Counted from the first letter of the stretch, positions 42,544 to 52,335 are shown. The stretch is 64,000 nt of DNA from Clostridiales bacterium (GCA_022508245.1 JAFLVO010000001.1:248001-312000); one strand, 5' to 3'. The notes: generated from the letters alone by a model not told the origin. Translations and numbers: made by a program.

Positions 42544-43593
42544 ATGAAAGACATTATTTTAAAGACAAGCACGGTCAGCAGTATAATTCACTGTGGAAAG
42601 GGTGCGTTTGAAAAATACGCCCCCGCTCTTTCAATCGGGCAGGTATTTCTTGTCACCGACACAAACGTGTATGCCCATTATTCCGACCTCATAGCGCGCT
42701 TTTTCGGCGATATCCCTAAGTTCGTGCTGCCTGCGGGCGAAAAGAGTAAAACCTACAAAAATCTAATTAAAATCCTTGAGGCAATGCTTGCCTCGGGTAT
42801 GCGCCGCAACTGTCGGGTCATAGCTATGGGCGGCGGAGTAGTGGGGGATATTGCAGGACTTGCCGCGTCGCTGTATATGCGCGGCGTGCATCTCGCCCAG
42901 ATACCCACCACGCTGCTTTCGCAGGTAGACAGCTCGGTTGGCGGAAAAACTGCCGTTGACCACAAGGGAGTAAAGAACGTTATCGGCGCCTTTTATCAGC
43001 CCGAAGAAGTAATTGCAGACCCGCTGTTCTTTTCAACCCTCCCCAAGCGCGAATTGCGTTGCGGACTTGGCGAAATCATAAAGTACGGCGGGCTCAACGA
43101 AAATATCTATAACTGCCTGCTTGAAAATGCCGACTGTCTTTACTCGGAAAAATTTCTTGAAGGCATTGTCGCAATGTGTATAGAACATAAAGCAGAAGTA
43201 GTTAAAATAGACGAAAGGGACAGCGGCGGAATAAGAAAATCCTTGAATTTAGGTCACACTACGGGGCACGCGTTAGAGCTTTTTTACGGTAGAAAATCTC
43301 ACGGCGAATTCGTACTTATCGGTATGTACTACGAGCTTCAAATCGCCCGTCAACGTGGCATATGTGGGGGGCAATACGCCGATAACCTTGAAAAACTCAT
43401 AAAAAAAGTCATAAAAGTACCTTCGTACGAAAACATAGCCGAGGCGGCGTTGAACGCCGTTCACGACAAGAAAAACGTTGACGAAAACATATCAATTATA
43501 GCTCCCTGTAAAGAGGGCGAGTTTGCAGAGATAAAGCTTCCCGTAAGCGAATATGCGCAATTAATCTACGAGGAGGCAAAGAGGATAAAATGA
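42544..43593 (+). CDS. aroB: 3-dehydroquinate synthase
   Basis: Converts DAHP to 3-dehydroquinate using NAD and a divalent metal. The 349 residues contain the NAD-binding GGGVVGDIAGLAASLYMRGV (about 97-116), IPTTLLSQVDSSVGGKTAVD (about 120-139), and the metal-binding region GLGEIIKYG and LNLGHTTGHALE (about 238-249). It starts 2 bp after aroC and overlaps aroE by 4 nt. Confidence 0.97.
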   Translation: MKDIILKTSTVSSIIHCGKGAFEKYAPALSIGQVFLVTDTNVYAHYSDLIARFFGDIPKFVLPAGEKSKTYKNLIKILEAMLASGMRRNCRVIAMGGGVVGDIAGLAASLYMRGVHLAQIPTTLLSQVDSSVGGKTAVDHKGVKNVIGAFYQPEEVIADPLFFSTLPKRELRCGLGEIIKYGGLNENIYNCLLENADCLYSEKFLEGIVAMCIEHKAEVVKIDERDSGGIRKSLNLGHTTGHALELFYGRKSHGEFVLIGMYYELQIARQRGICGGQYADNLEKLIKKVIKVPSYENIAEAALNAVHDKKNVDENISIIAPCKEGEFAEIKLPVSEYAQLIYEEAKRIK

Positions 43594-44393
43594 AGCAATT
43601 AAAGCTTGCTGTTATAGGCAAAGACGTATCAAAATCGGGCAGTCCGTCAATTCACTCTTTTATTGCCGAAAAACTTGGCTATAAAGTGGAATACGACAAG
43701 ATTTCAATACCCGAAGACCAATTTGACCCCGCAATATGCCGCATTTTCGATAAATATGACGGTTTTAACGTAACAATACCCTTTAAACTGTCAATAATTA
43801 AATATCTTAAAAAAATTATGGGTGACGCTGAAGTTTTCGGTGCGGTAAATACCGTAAACGTAAAGAATAAGACGGGCTACAATACCGACGGTCTGGGTTT
43901 TACCCTTATGCTCAAAAACAACGACATTGACGTAAAGGGTAAAAACGTGCTTTTAATCGGCGCAGGCGGTGCTGGCAGAAGCGTTGCAAAAAAGCTTTCT
44001 GACAGCGGCGCAAGCGTCTTTGTTTACGATAAAAAAATTGATAACGCATATGCCCTCGAAAGAGAATTTAAGGGCATAAAAGCGCTTGAAAATTTGCAAA
44101 ACACCCCGTACTATGCCTTAATTAATGCAAGCGGAGTGGGTATGCACAGTACGGAGGGGCTATCCCCCGTAGGCGAAGAACTTATTTCTTTGTGCGAGGT
44201 TGCAATAGACCTTATTTACGAACCAAAGGTTAGCAAATTTTTGGAAATTGCCGCCGGCTTTGGCAAAAAGACATTGAACGGCAAAGCAATGCTCTTTTAT
44301 CAGGCATATTATGCTGCGTGTATTTTTGCCGATATGCAACCCGACGAAATCACTGCAAAAAAACTGTTTACCGAATATTTGGAGGAATTATGA
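43590..44393 (+). CDS. aroE: Shikimate dehydrogenase
   Basis: NADPH-dependent reduction of 3-dehydroshikimate to shikimate. 267 residues, with the substrate-binding start VSKSGSPSIHSFIAEKLG, the catalytic GFNVTIPFK (about 57-65, with the essential lysine) and the nucleotide-binding LLIGAGGAGRSVAKKL (about 127-142). The start overlaps the aroB stop by ATGA, and the stop overlaps the aroQ start the same way. Confidence 0.96.
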   Translation: MKQLKLAVIGKDVSKSGSPSIHSFIAEKLGYKVEYDKISIPEDQFDPAICRIFDKYDGFNVTIPFKLSIIKYLKKIMGDAEVFGAVNTVNVKNKTGYNTDGLGFTLMLKNNDIDVKGKNVLLIGAGGAGRSVAKKLSDSGASVFVYDKKIDNAYALEREFKGIKALENLQNTPYYALINASGVGMHSTEGLSPVGEELISLCEVAIDLIYEPKVSKFLEIAAGFGKKTLNGKAMLFYQAYYAACIFADMQPDEITAKKLFTEYLEEL

Positions 44394-44821
44394 AACTTCT
44401 TTTTATAAATGGCGTCAACCTCAACATGACGGGCAAACGCGAAAAGGACGTCTACGGAACCCAGACCCTCGACGATATAAACGAAGAGATAGCCGCGTAT
44501 TTCACTTTTGACGAATGCGCTTTCTATCAGAGCAACAACGAGGGAGATATCTGCACCCAGATACAGCTTGCGGGCGACGAGGACTTTGACGGCATTATTC
44601 TCAATGCCGGCGCATTCACTCACTACAGCTATGCGATACGCGATGCGATAGCTTCTATCGACGTGCCCGTAATAGAGGTGCATATGTCAAACGTTCATGC
44701 GCGCGAGGAGTTCAGACACAAATCGGTCATCTCTGAAGTATGCAAGGGCGTCATTGCGGGCTTCGGCAAATATAGCTATATTCTGGCAGGCGAAAGCTTC
44801 AGGTTTGACGGAAAATACTGA
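44390..44821 (+). CDS. aroQ: Type II 3-dehydroquinate dehydratase
   Basis: Dehydrates 3-dehydroquinate to 3-dehydroshikimate. The compact 143-residue protein has the family marks LFINGVNLNMTGKRE, DVYG with the catalytic tyrosine (about residue 22), NAGAFTHYSYAIRDA (about 72-86) and the histidine in EVHMSNVHAREEFR. It begins LFINGVN where most members have a GPN turn. The start overlaps the aroE stop by ATGA. A longer upstream frame is just aroE read in another frame. Confidence 0.95.
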   Translation: MKLLFINGVNLNMTGKREKDVYGTQTLDDINEEIAAYFTFDECAFYQSNNEGDICTQIQLAGDEDFDGIILNAGAFTHYSYAIRDAIASIDVPVIEVHMSNVHAREEFRHKSVISEVCKGVIAGFGKYSYILAGESFRFDGKY

Positions 44822-44822
44822 T

Positions 44823-45317
44823 ATGAACATAATTCTTGCGGGTATGCCCGGCTGCGGCAAATCAACCGTTGCACGCATTTTGGGCAAAAAACTCAATTTC
44901 CGCGTAGTTGACACCGACGAACTGATAGTCGAAAAATACGGCGTCATATCCGAAATTTTTGAAAAGTTCGGTGAAGAGTGTTTCAGAAATTTTGAAACGC
45001 AGGTCGTAAAAGATATTGCGTCAATGGATAACTGCGTAGTTTCGACGGGCGGCGGCTGTCTTTTGCGGGAGCAAAACCGTACGCTTTTTAAATCTTGCGG
45101 AAGAATAATTTATTTGCGCACAAAGCTTGACGCGCTTTCCAATAGGCTTGAAGGCGACACAACCCGACCGCTTTTAAAGGGCGATATGCAGAGTCGGCTA
45201 CAAAAGCTTATGCAGGAGCGCGCACCGATATATGAAAATTCGGCGGATACAGTCGTCGATACCGACCCGCTTACACCCGAAGAGGTTGCGGACAAAATTA
45301 GGGAGTTAATATTATGA
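44823..45317 (+). CDS. aroK: Shikimate kinase
   Basis: Phosphorylates shikimate at O3 using ATP. 164 residues: Walker A GMPGCGKST (7-15), shikimate-binding DTDELI (about 32-37) and STGGGCLLRE (about 72-81), and the lid region TRPLLKG. It follows aroQ by 1 bp, and its stop overlaps the fabG-like gene by ATGA. The rarer internal order aroQ-aroK closes the shikimate cluster. Confidence 0.95.
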   Translation: MNIILAGMPGCGKSTVARILGKKLNFRVVDTDELIVEKYGVISEIFEKFGEECFRNFETQVVKDIASMDNCVVSTGGGCLLREQNRTLFKSCGRIIYLRTKLDALSNRLEGDTTRPLLKGDMQSRLQKLMQERAPIYENSADTVVDTDPLTPEEVADKIRELIL

Positions 45318-46039
45318 AAACAGCTTTAATAACGGGCGGAACGAAAGGTATAGGAAAGGCAATAGCAGGGGCATTTCTCGAACGAGGTTACGAGGTGGTT
45401 TTAAACTACCACAAGGACGAAGCCGCCGCGCTTGCCACGCAGGAGGAGTTCAATATGCTCGGCTACTGTCCGGTGCTTTTCCGTGCCGATGTTTCCGACG
45501 AGGTTCAGGTTCGCAATATGTTCCGCGAATTTTTTTCTATTTACGATAACCTCGACGTGCTTGTAAACAATGCGGGCATTTCACTTATTAAAGTTATTCA
45601 GGACACCACTCTTTCCGATTGGAATAAAATTTTCGATACCAACGTAAAGGGCACATTTCTTTGCAGTCGGGAAGTTGCAAACAAGATGGTTTGGGCGCGT
45701 AGCGGCTCGATAATAAACATCTCATCCGTTTGGGGAGAGGTAGGCTCAAGCTGTGAAGTTGCGTATTCGGCGTCAAAGGGCGCGGTAATTGCCTTTACGA
45801 AGGCGCTTGCAAAGGAGCTTGCCCCCTCCAACGTGCGTGTGAACTGTATAACCCCCGGTGTAATCGACACCGATATGAACAGTCATTTTCAGGAAGATGA
45901 ACTGCGGGAGCTCATATCTGAAATTCCAATGGGCAGAATAGGCTCGCCGGCGGAGGTTGCAAAGGCATGCGTATACTTTGCCGAGAGCGAGTACGTGACG
46001 GGTGAAGTGCTGTCCGTGGGCGGCGGTTTTGCAAAATAA
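45314..46039 (+). CDS. Short-chain dehydrogenase/reductase, FabG-like
   Basis: A 241-residue classical SDR. The nucleotide-binding motif ITGGTKGIGKAIA is at residues 6-18, NNAG at about 85-88, and the catalytic set is Ser in NISSVWGE (about 135) and Tyr/Lys in YSASK (about 150-154). The C-terminal PGVIDTDMN and GEVLSVGGGF fit 3-oxoacyl-ACP reductases. It overlaps aroK by 4 nt and so is co-translated with the shikimate genes, while no other fatty-acid gene is nearby; the substrate may therefore not be an acyl-ACP. Confidence 0.9.
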   Translation: MKTALITGGTKGIGKAIAGAFLERGYEVVLNYHKDEAAALATQEEFNMLGYCPVLFRADVSDEVQVRNMFREFFSIYDNLDVLVNNAGISLIKVIQDTTLSDWNKIFDTNVKGTFLCSREVANKMVWARSGSIINISSVWGEVGSSCEVAYSASKGAVIAFTKALAKELAPSNVRVNCITPGVIDTDMNSHFQEDELRELISEIPMGRIGSPAEVAKACVYFAESEYVTGEVLSVGGGFAK

Positions 46040-46113
46040 AGGATTTTTTTGAAAATTTTTCAATAAAAAAAGTAATTTTCAAATTTTTTTCGTAAAATTT
46101 AACGGAGAGCAGT

Positions 46114-47133
46114 ATGCAGGAAATAAAAAAGAGAACATATGCAATGGAGAAAGCTTTCCTTTCTCCCTATGCGTGCGCGTCGGAAAATACGCGCGGCAGG
46201 GACAGACAGGAAAAGCCTTGCGAGATGCGCACAGAGTTCCAGCGGGACAGAGACAGAATAATTTACTGTAAAGCTTTTATGCGTTTGAAAAACAAGACGC
46301 AGGTCTTTTTTTCTCCCGAAGGCGACCACTATATAACTCGCCTGACGCACACGCTTGACGTCGCGCAGATAGCAAGAAGTATTGCGCGTTCGCTCTCGTT
46401 AAACGAAGATTTAACCGAGGCAATTGCGCTTGGTCACGACTTGGGTCACACCCCGTTCGGGCACAGCGGAGAAAGAATATTGGACAAGCTGACAGAGCAC
46501 GGCTTCAAACATAACGTGCAGTCTGTCAGGGTCGTTGACGTGCTTGAAAAGGACGGAAGGGGTCTGAATCTGACCTTTGAAGTAAAGGACGGAATTTTAA
46601 ACCACACCAGAAGCGGAAACGCCGCAACCCTGGAGGGCAGGTGTGTTTCTCTTGCCGACAGAATTGCATACATAAACCACGATTTGGACGATGCCGTAAG
46701 GGCGGGTCTTTTGACCTTGGACGATGTTCCCAAGGACATAATACAAGTGCTTGGCAACACCTCGAAAGAGAGAATTGATACGGCAATATCCTCGATTTAC
46801 CGCAATTCCGTCAATAAAAATATCGTCGAAATGGACGTGGAAGTTCAAAAGGCGAGCGAGCATATGCGCTCCTTTATGTTCGACAGAGTTTACTACTCCA
46901 AAACGGCGAAGAGCGAGGAGGACAAAGCCGAGAGAATGCTCACAGAAATGTTCAACTACTTTTTGAAAAATACGGGTGAGCTTCCTCAAAGCTATATAAA
47001 TTTAATAGACAAATACGGCGAGGAGCAGACGGTTATCGACTATCTATCTTCAATGACCGACAGGTACGCCGTGTATATGTTCAGCAAAATTTACGTACCC
47101 AGGGGCTGGTCTTTCGTAGACGAAAGCAATTGA
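46114..47133 (+). CDS. dgt: Deoxyguanosine triphosphate triphosphohydrolase-like HD protein
   Basis: Hydrolyses dNTPs to deoxynucleosides and triphosphate. The 339-residue protein shows the HD metal site in RLTHTLDVAQIARSIAR (about 73-89) and GHDLGHTPFGHSGE (about 109-122), with the third ligand in LADRIAYINHDLDDA (about 186-200). GGAGAG lies before the ATG. The dgt-dnaG-rpoD order is a familiar cluster in Clostridia and suggests links to replication. Confidence 0.95.
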   Translation: MQEIKKRTYAMEKAFLSPYACASENTRGRDRQEKPCEMRTEFQRDRDRIIYCKAFMRLKNKTQVFFSPEGDHYITRLTHTLDVAQIARSIARSLSLNEDLTEAIALGHDLGHTPFGHSGERILDKLTEHGFKHNVQSVRVVDVLEKDGRGLNLTFEVKDGILNHTRSGNAATLEGRCVSLADRIAYINHDLDDAVRAGLLTLDDVPKDIIQVLGNTSKERIDTAISSIYRNSVNKNIVEMDVEVQKASEHMRSFMFDRVYYSKTAKSEEDKAERMLTEMFNYFLKNTGELPQSYINLIDKYGEEQTVIDYLSSMTDRYAVYMFSKIYVPRGWSFVDESN

Positions 47134-47152
47134 GTTCGGAGCCGCTTAAATT

Positions 47153-48940
47153 ATGGCCGGTGAATTAAAGGAGTTTATCACAACTCTCAAGGAAAAAATA
47201 AATATTGTAGACGTAGCGTCGGGTTACGTATCGTTGGAGCGGCGTGGCAACAGCTATTGGGCGTGTTGCCCCTTTCATCATGAAAAAACGCCCTCTTTTT
47301 CCATAAACGAATCCGAGCAGTTCTACCACTGCTTCGGTTGCGGAGAATCGGGCGACGTGATAGGTTTTGTAAAAAACATTGAAAACGTCGAATTTATGGA
47401 GGCGGTAAAGCTGCTTGCTGACCGAGCAAATCTCACCGTTCCGCAGACTGGGTTTGACAGCATGCAGACTGTCGAGAGCAAGAGAAAGAGGGACGCTATT
47501 TTGAAAATTTTAAACGAAACGGCGCACTTTTACCTCAACAATCTCAACTCAGGCAAGGCGGACGAGCATATCCAATACATAATAAACCGCAAAATTCCGA
47601 CGCCGATTGTAAGGAAATTCGGCTTGGGTGCAAGCCTCAACTTTAACGATTTACCGAGGTTTTTGCTCGATAAAGGGTTTCAAAAGCAGGATATGATTGA
47701 CAGCGGCGTTGTCAACGAGGTAAACGGGAGACTGACGGACGCGCAGGGCGGAAGGCTTATAATCCCCATAATAAACGCCATGAACGAGGTAATAGCTTTC
47801 GGCGGCAGGGCGCTTAAAAAGGTTGATTTCGGCAAATATAAAAATACAAAAGAGACGGTTGTTTTCAACAAGAGCAAGGCGCTATACAACATCAATCTTT
47901 TAAAAAAGTTAAGAAAAGAGAAAAATGTTAATAATATAATAGTGGTTGAGGGATATATGGACGTCATTTCCCTGTACAGCGCGGGTTTTACCAACGTCGT
48001 TGCGAGTATGGGAACGTCGCTCACGCAGGATCAGGCGCGGCTTTTAAAGCGATATTCCGACAACGTACTAATAAGCTACGACGGCGACGCGGCGGGGCAA
48101 AAAGCCAATATGCGCGGGTTGGATATCTTAAAAGGAGAGGGACTGAACGTAAAGGTGGTGCCTCTGCCCGACGGGTTGGACCCCGACGACGTAATAAAAC
48201 AGCTCGGTCCGCAGGGATACCAAAAATGTCTTGACAGCGCACAGTCGCTTATAGATTTCAAGCTGAACGCAGCCAAAAAGAATTACGATATCAACAAGAG
48301 CGAAGACAAGTACAAATACGTAAAAGACGCAGTAAAGATAATAAAGACGGCGGACAGTGCGGCGGAGCAGGAAGATTTATTGAAAGCTTTAAGGAACGAA
48401 ACGGGATTAACCTACGAGTCCTTGAGCCGTGATCTGAACGCCCAGCCGCAGACGCCAAAAGCCGAAACCAAAGCGCCGGCACGCCGTAAAGACACGTCGT
48501 CAAACATAGATAAGGCGTCCCGCTTCGTGATTGCCGCATATCTTTCCAAGGCTCAATTCACTGATGAAGCGGACATAAATAAAATTCCGTTCAGTAATCA
48601 GGTACATAGGATAATCGCGGGGTACGTCAAGTCGAAAAAGCTGTTCAACGAGGCAATTTCAAAGAATGAAATTTTTGAGTTCTTTGAGCAAAACACCCCC
48701 GAATATGCCGAACTTACGCACATTTTAGACTATATGGAGGACGCTTTTTCGGACGAGGTTTCAAAGAAATTTTTCTTCGATTGTATCAAGAAATTAAAAC
48801 TCAACGAAATAGACGGTAAGATAAGCCTTCTAAAGCAACAAGTTCAAAAAGAAGAAGATTTAAATACACGAAAAACGCTTGCCGCGGCACTTCAGGACCT
48901 TTTGAAAAAACGCAGTAAAATCAAAAGCGAAGAAGGTTGA
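47153..48940 (+). CDS. dnaG: DNA primase
   Basis: Makes RNA primers at the replication fork. The 595 residues show the CHC2 zinc finger (CCPFHHEKTPSF and FHCFGCG-like YHCFGCGESGD, about 40-70), the TOPRIM domain with VVEGYMDVISLYSAG and SYDGDAAGQKA (about 260-330), a linker rich in Pro and Lys, and a C-terminal helicase-binding region. It is 19 bp downstream of dgt, with a weak ribosome binding site, and just upstream of rpoD. Confidence 0.96.
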   Translation: MAGELKEFITTLKEKINIVDVASGYVSLERRGNSYWACCPFHHEKTPSFSINESEQFYHCFGCGESGDVIGFVKNIENVEFMEAVKLLADRANLTVPQTGFDSMQTVESKRKRDAILKILNETAHFYLNNLNSGKADEHIQYIINRKIPTPIVRKFGLGASLNFNDLPRFLLDKGFQKQDMIDSGVVNEVNGRLTDAQGGRLIIPIINAMNEVIAFGGRALKKVDFGKYKNTKETVVFNKSKALYNINLLKKLRKEKNVNNIIVVEGYMDVISLYSAGFTNVVASMGTSLTQDQARLLKRYSDNVLISYDGDAAGQKANMRGLDILKGEGLNVKVVPLPDGLDPDDVIKQLGPQGYQKCLDSAQSLIDFKLNAAKKNYDINKSEDKYKYVKDAVKIIKTADSAAEQEDLLKALRNETGLTYESLSRDLNAQPQTPKAETKAPARRKDTSSNIDKASRFVIAAYLSKAQFTDEADINKIPFSNQVHRIIAGYVKSKKLFNEAISKNEIFEFFEQNTPEYAELTHILDYMEDAFSDEVSKKFFFDCIKKLKLNEIDGKISLLKQQVQKEEDLNTRKTLAAALQDLLKKRSKIKSEEG

Positions 48941-48964
48941 ATACGGTAAAAGGAGATACGGAAA

Positions 48965-50023
48965 ATGAATTTATCAGAACAGAAATTGGCGGATATCTTA
49001 AAGCAGATTGTGGAGAGTTATTCCTCCAAGGGCTCGATAACAACGAACACCCTCTGCGACATAATGGAAAAGTACGAAACGACGCCCGCACAGATGGACT
49101 TCGTGTACAAATCCATTGCCGAAGCGGGTATTCAGATTATAGACGAGGCTGAGCGCGACAGAGAGCTTTATGAACAGGCGCTCTCGGATATCGGTCTTGA
49201 CGACCCTGTCAAGATGTATCTTAAAGACATAGGCAGAGTGCCCCTTCTTTCGGCGGACGATGAGATAGAGCTTGCCCGCAGAATGCAGGAGGGTGACGAA
49301 GAGGCAAAGAAAAAGCTTTCTGAAGCAAATCTTCGCCTTGTAGTGTCAATTGCAAAGCGCTACGTCGGCCGCGGCATGCTCTTTCTTGATTTAATTCAGG
49401 AAGGTAATTTGGGTCTCATGAAGGCGGTTGAAAAATTCGACTATCAAAAGGGCTTCAAATTCTCAACATATGCAACGTGGTGGATAAGGCAGGCTATAAC
49501 GAGAGCAATTGCAGACCAGGCGCGCACTATCCGCATACCCGTGCATATGGTCGAAACGATAAATAAGCTAACCCGTGTTTCAAGAATACTTTTGCAAAAA
49601 TACGGCAGGGAACCCACTCCCGCGGAAATTGCAAAGGAAATGAACATAAGTGAGGAGCGCGTGCGCGAAATTCAGAAAATTGCGCAGGATCCCGTGTCCT
49701 TGGAAACTCCCATAGGCGAGGAGGAGGACAGCCACCTGGGCGACTTTATCGAGGACGAAGCTTCGACAACTCCCTCGGACAGCGTATCCACGACAATGCT
49801 CAAAGAAACGCTATTATCCGTTCTCAACAGCCTTACCCCCCGCGAAGAGAAGGTTTTGCGCCTTCGCTACGGCGTGGACGACGGCAGACCCAGAACACTT
49901 GAAGAGGTTGGCAAGGAATTCAACGTAACGCGTGAGAGAATCCGTCAGATAGAGGCAAAGGCTTTAAGAAAGCTCCGTCATCCCTCGCGCTCGAAGCATC
50001 TTAAGGATTTCCTTGATACCTGA
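48965..50023 (+). CDS. rpoD: RNA polymerase primary sigma factor
   Basis: The housekeeping sigma-A factor. The 352-residue protein holds a short region 1.1, then 1.2 ([16 protein letters not shown]), region 2 with [18 protein letters not shown] and [13 protein letters not shown] (about 155-190), region 3, and region 4 with [20 protein letters not shown] (about 310-330). AAGGAG precedes the ATG. This factor fits the many TTGACA/TATAAT promoters in the window. trmK overlaps its stop as TGATG. Confidence 0.98.
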   Translation: MNLSEQKLADILKQIVESYSSKGSITTNTLCDIMEKYETTPAQMDFVYKSIAEAGIQIIDEAERDRELYEQALSDIGLDDPVKMYLKDIGRVPLLSADDEIELARRMQEGDEEAKKKLSEANLRLVVSIAKRYVGRGMLFLDLIQEGNLGLMKAVEKFDYQKGFKFSTYATWWIRQAITRAIADQARTIRIPVHMVETINKLTRVSRILLQKYGREPTPAEIAKEMNISEERVREIQKIAQDPVSLETPIGEEEDSHLGDFIEDEASTTPSDSVSTTMLKETLLSVLNSLTPREEKVLRLRYGVDDGRPRTLEEVGKEFNVTRERIRQIEAKALRKLRHPSRSKHLKDFLDT

Positions 50024-50670
50024 TGGACAGAATCGATAAGCTGTGTGCCTATTTAGACCCCTGCGAAAGCTTTGCCGATATCGGCTGCGACCACGGCTAC
50101 TGCACGCGGTATATGCTTGAAAACAATCTTTGCAAGAGCGCGGTTATTTCGGATATAAGCGAAAAATGCCTCGATAAAGCCAAGAGGCTGCTATCTGCAT
50201 ATATTGCGCAGAACAGGGTAAAGGCGGTTTGCTGTAACGGTCTTTCTCAAATTGACGAGAATACCGGGCAAGTACTTATCGCCGGTATGGGCGGCGAAGA
50301 AATTATTGCTATCTTAAAAAATTCCTTTATTCCCAAAAGCTTTGTGTTTCAGCCCATGAAAAACGTCCGCCTCGTGCGAGAGTATCTCATAAGCTGCGGC
50401 GCGGAGATTTCCACCGACGAATACTTTGAAAGCGGCGGCAAATTTTACTCGGTTATAAAGGGCAAAAAAAATGGATTGCCCCCGGAATATACCGCAGTTA
50501 TGCTCGAATTCGGAAAAAATATTTCATGCGGCGGAACAAGAAAATTTATAGCTCAAGAGCTTGATAAAAAGCGGAGCTATCTTGAAAGAAATCTCGGTAA
50601 AAAAGCCCGGGAAGATATCTTACGGCAGATAAAATTTATGGAAGAGGTATTGTCAAGTGAAAATAAATGA
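50023..50670 (+). CDS. trmK: tRNA (adenine22-N1)-methyltransferase TrmK
   Basis: A SAM-dependent methyltransferase acting on adenine 22 of tRNA, typical of Bacillota. The 215 residues have the SAM-binding FADIGCDHGYCTRYM (about 18-32) and VLIAGMGGEEIIAIL (about 84-98). It is coupled to rpoD by a 1-nt overlap, and its end overlaps the next gene by 14 nt. Confidence 0.92.
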   Translation: MDRIDKLCAYLDPCESFADIGCDHGYCTRYMLENNLCKSAVISDISEKCLDKAKRLLSAYIAQNRVKAVCCNGLSQIDENTGQVLIAGMGGEEIIAILKNSFIPKSFVFQPMKNVRLVREYLISCGAEISTDEYFESGGKFYSVIKGKKNGLPPEYTAVMLEFGKNISCGGTRKFIAQELDKKRSYLERNLGKKAREDILRQIKFMEEVLSSENK

Positions 50671-51439
50671 TATTTTATCGGTACTCGAAGAAGTTGGTCC
50701 GCTGTCCCTTTCCGACGAGTTCTGCAGAAAATTGAACGCATACGACAACAGCGGAATCATAGTAAAGAGCAGCGAGGAGGTAAACGGCGCAGTTTTCTCT
50801 CTCGATTTATCGCACAAGACGGTAGCAAAGGCAAAAGCTTTGGGGTACAATCTTATAGTAACACATCACCCCGCAATTTATCACGCCGTAAGAAGGTTTG
50901 ACGCAGTTACCGACCCCAACGCTTCGGCAATACCCGAGTGCATAAAGGCGGGAATTTCGGTAATTTCCATGCACCTCAATTTCGATACCGCACCGCAGGG
51001 CATAGACTATCATCTTATGAAAGGGCTCGGCGGGCAGGACGCGCAAATTCTCGTAGAACTAAGCGGAGGGGGCTACGGTAGAATTTACGATATCAAGCCG
51101 CAGAATTTTAAAGAGTATTTCAATACAGTAAAAAAGACTTTTTCGTCCGAGCGTGCAATTTGTTTCGGTAAGGACAGGCTCATAAAGCGCGTTGCATCCT
51201 TCTGCGGCGCGGGCTGCGACGATAAGTCAATAGCGTTTGCGTATAGAAACAACGTGGACGTTTTCGTCAGCTCGGAGCTGCGCGAACACGAAATTGCAGC
51301 GCTCACGGCAAACGGAATCAACGTAATAGTTCTTACGCACTATTCGTCGGAAAATTACGGTTTTAATAAAATTTATCAAAGCATAAAACAAAAGCTTAAA
51401 GTCCCGTCGGAGTATTTTTGCGACGACGAGCTACTTTAA
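50657..51439 (+). CDS. Nif3-like dinuclear metal protein
   Basis: 260 residues of the Nif3/DUF34 family, a ring-forming hexamer with a two-metal centre that is often annotated as a GTP cyclohydrolase I type 2 homologue. Metal residues are visible in VTHHPAIYH (about 66-74), ISMHLNFD (about 96-103) and near the end in LTHYSSENYG (about 229-238). The start is a GTG inside the end of trmK. The trmK-nif3 pair after rpoD is standard in this phylum. Exact enzymatic role is open. Confidence 0.92.
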   Translation: MKINDILSVLEEVGPLSLSDEFCRKLNAYDNSGIIVKSSEEVNGAVFSLDLSHKTVAKAKALGYNLIVTHHPAIYHAVRRFDAVTDPNASAIPECIKAGISVISMHLNFDTAPQGIDYHLMKGLGGQDAQILVELSGGGYGRIYDIKPQNFKEYFNTVKKTFSSERAICFGKDRLIKRVASFCGAGCDDKSIAFAYRNNVDVFVSSELREHEIAALTANGINVIVLTHYSSENYGFNKIYQSIKQKLKVPSEYFCDDELL

Positions 51440-51455
51440 CTAAAAGGAGAATACA

Positions 51456-52160
51456 ATGTCACAGGTAGAACAACTTCTCAAGTATCAGGAAGAAGACGCT
51501 AAACTTTTGCAAATCGAGCGCGAGGCAAACAACTCCGAGGAGCTCAAAAACTATTCAATTGCAAAAAATTTCCTCACAACTAAAGCTCCCGAAAAGCTCG
51601 AGGCCCTCGACGCCAAGGCGCGCGAGATAGGCTCTCTTGCCAAGGAGCTTGAAGAAAAATACAAGGAAATTGCCGAAACCTTAAACGATTTCGACAACGT
51701 AGACGAGCTCATAGACGGCGGCGCGGATATTTCTTTCTATAAAAAGAACGTTTTGCAGATAAGTGAGCGTCTTAAAGGCATAAAAGCCGAAATTAACGCC
51801 CTCACGAAGGCTGTTAAAGACGCCGACGATGAATATCAGGCAATGAAAAAGAAGACGATTGCCGTGCAGAAGCAATACGAGGAATACCGCAAGGTCTATT
51901 TGCAGTATAAAGAGCAGAAGCTGGCAGAAATGAAGACGGTTCAGACAGAGCTTAATAAACTTGCAAAAGGCATAGACGGCGAGGTTATGAAGAGCTATCA
52001 GATAAAGCGCAGTGAAAGAATATTCCCCATACTGTGCGTAGTTGTCAACGGCAGATGCTCAAAGTGCGGAACAGAGCTCTCTCTTGCCGGCAAAGAAAAA
52101 ATTGCGGGCGGAAGGGTCACGGAGTGCGACAACTGTCATAGATTTTTATATAAAGGATAA
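51456..52160 (+). CDS. Coiled-coil protein with C4-type zinc ribbon
   Basis: 234 residues: a long charged coiled coil (about 10-185) followed by a C-terminal zinc ribbon with CSKCG (about 204-208) and CDNC (about 226-229). Such proteins usually follow nif3 in Bacillota and Actinobacteria and may bind nucleic acid or act as adaptors. AAGGAG precedes the ATG. The gene is the last of the dgt-to-zinc-ribbon run. Confidence 0.88.
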   Translation: MSQVEQLLKYQEEDAKLLQIEREANNSEELKNYSIAKNFLTTKAPEKLEALDAKAREIGSLAKELEEKYKEIAETLNDFDNVDELIDGGADISFYKKNVLQISERLKGIKAEINALTKAVKDADDEYQAMKKKTIAVQKQYEEYRKVYLQYKEQKLAEMKTVQTELNKLAKGIDGEVMKSYQIKRSERIFPILCVVVNGRCSKCGTELSLAGKEKIAGGRVTECDNCHRFLYKG

Positions 52161-52205
52161 TTTCAAACATTTTTTGTTGTTTTTGCACAAAAAACATATT
52201 TTGAG

Positions 52206-52234
52206 TTGACAAACATATAATAAAGTGTTAATAT
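52206..52234 (+). promoter_or_regulatory. Promoter of an unidentified small RNA
   Basis: TTGACA (52206-52211) and TAATAT (52229-52234) with a 17-bp spacer. No coding frame follows. Confidence 0.8.
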
Positions 52235-52240
52235 ATTATA

Positions 52241-52335
52241 ACAAATTGACTGGTACGCTATTTCAAACGGTGGAAAAACTGTAAGATATAGGGGAAAAGG
52301 TAGCCGTCGGACAAAAGTTCGGCGGTTGTTTTTTT
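52241..52335 (+). ncRNA. Small non-coding RNA, unidentified
   Basis: A stretch of about 95 nt between a near-consensus promoter and an intrinsic terminator (AGCCGTCGGAC-aaaa-GTTCGGCGGTT with seven T, 52302-52335). No coding frame was seen and no family could be named with confidence. It lies directly upstream of the probable 6S RNA. Confidence 0.65.
52302..52335 (+). terminator. Terminator of the unidentified small RNA
   Basis: A stem of 11 base pairs including wobbles with a 4-nt loop and a clear T-run. Confidence 0.9.

Noticed and set aside
52241-52335. The small RNA as a ZTP riboswitch (TGACTGG and GGTGG..GGGG pieces look alike)
   Set aside because: The conserved 3' CTGGGC part is missing and no purine or folate gene follows, so it is left unidentified.
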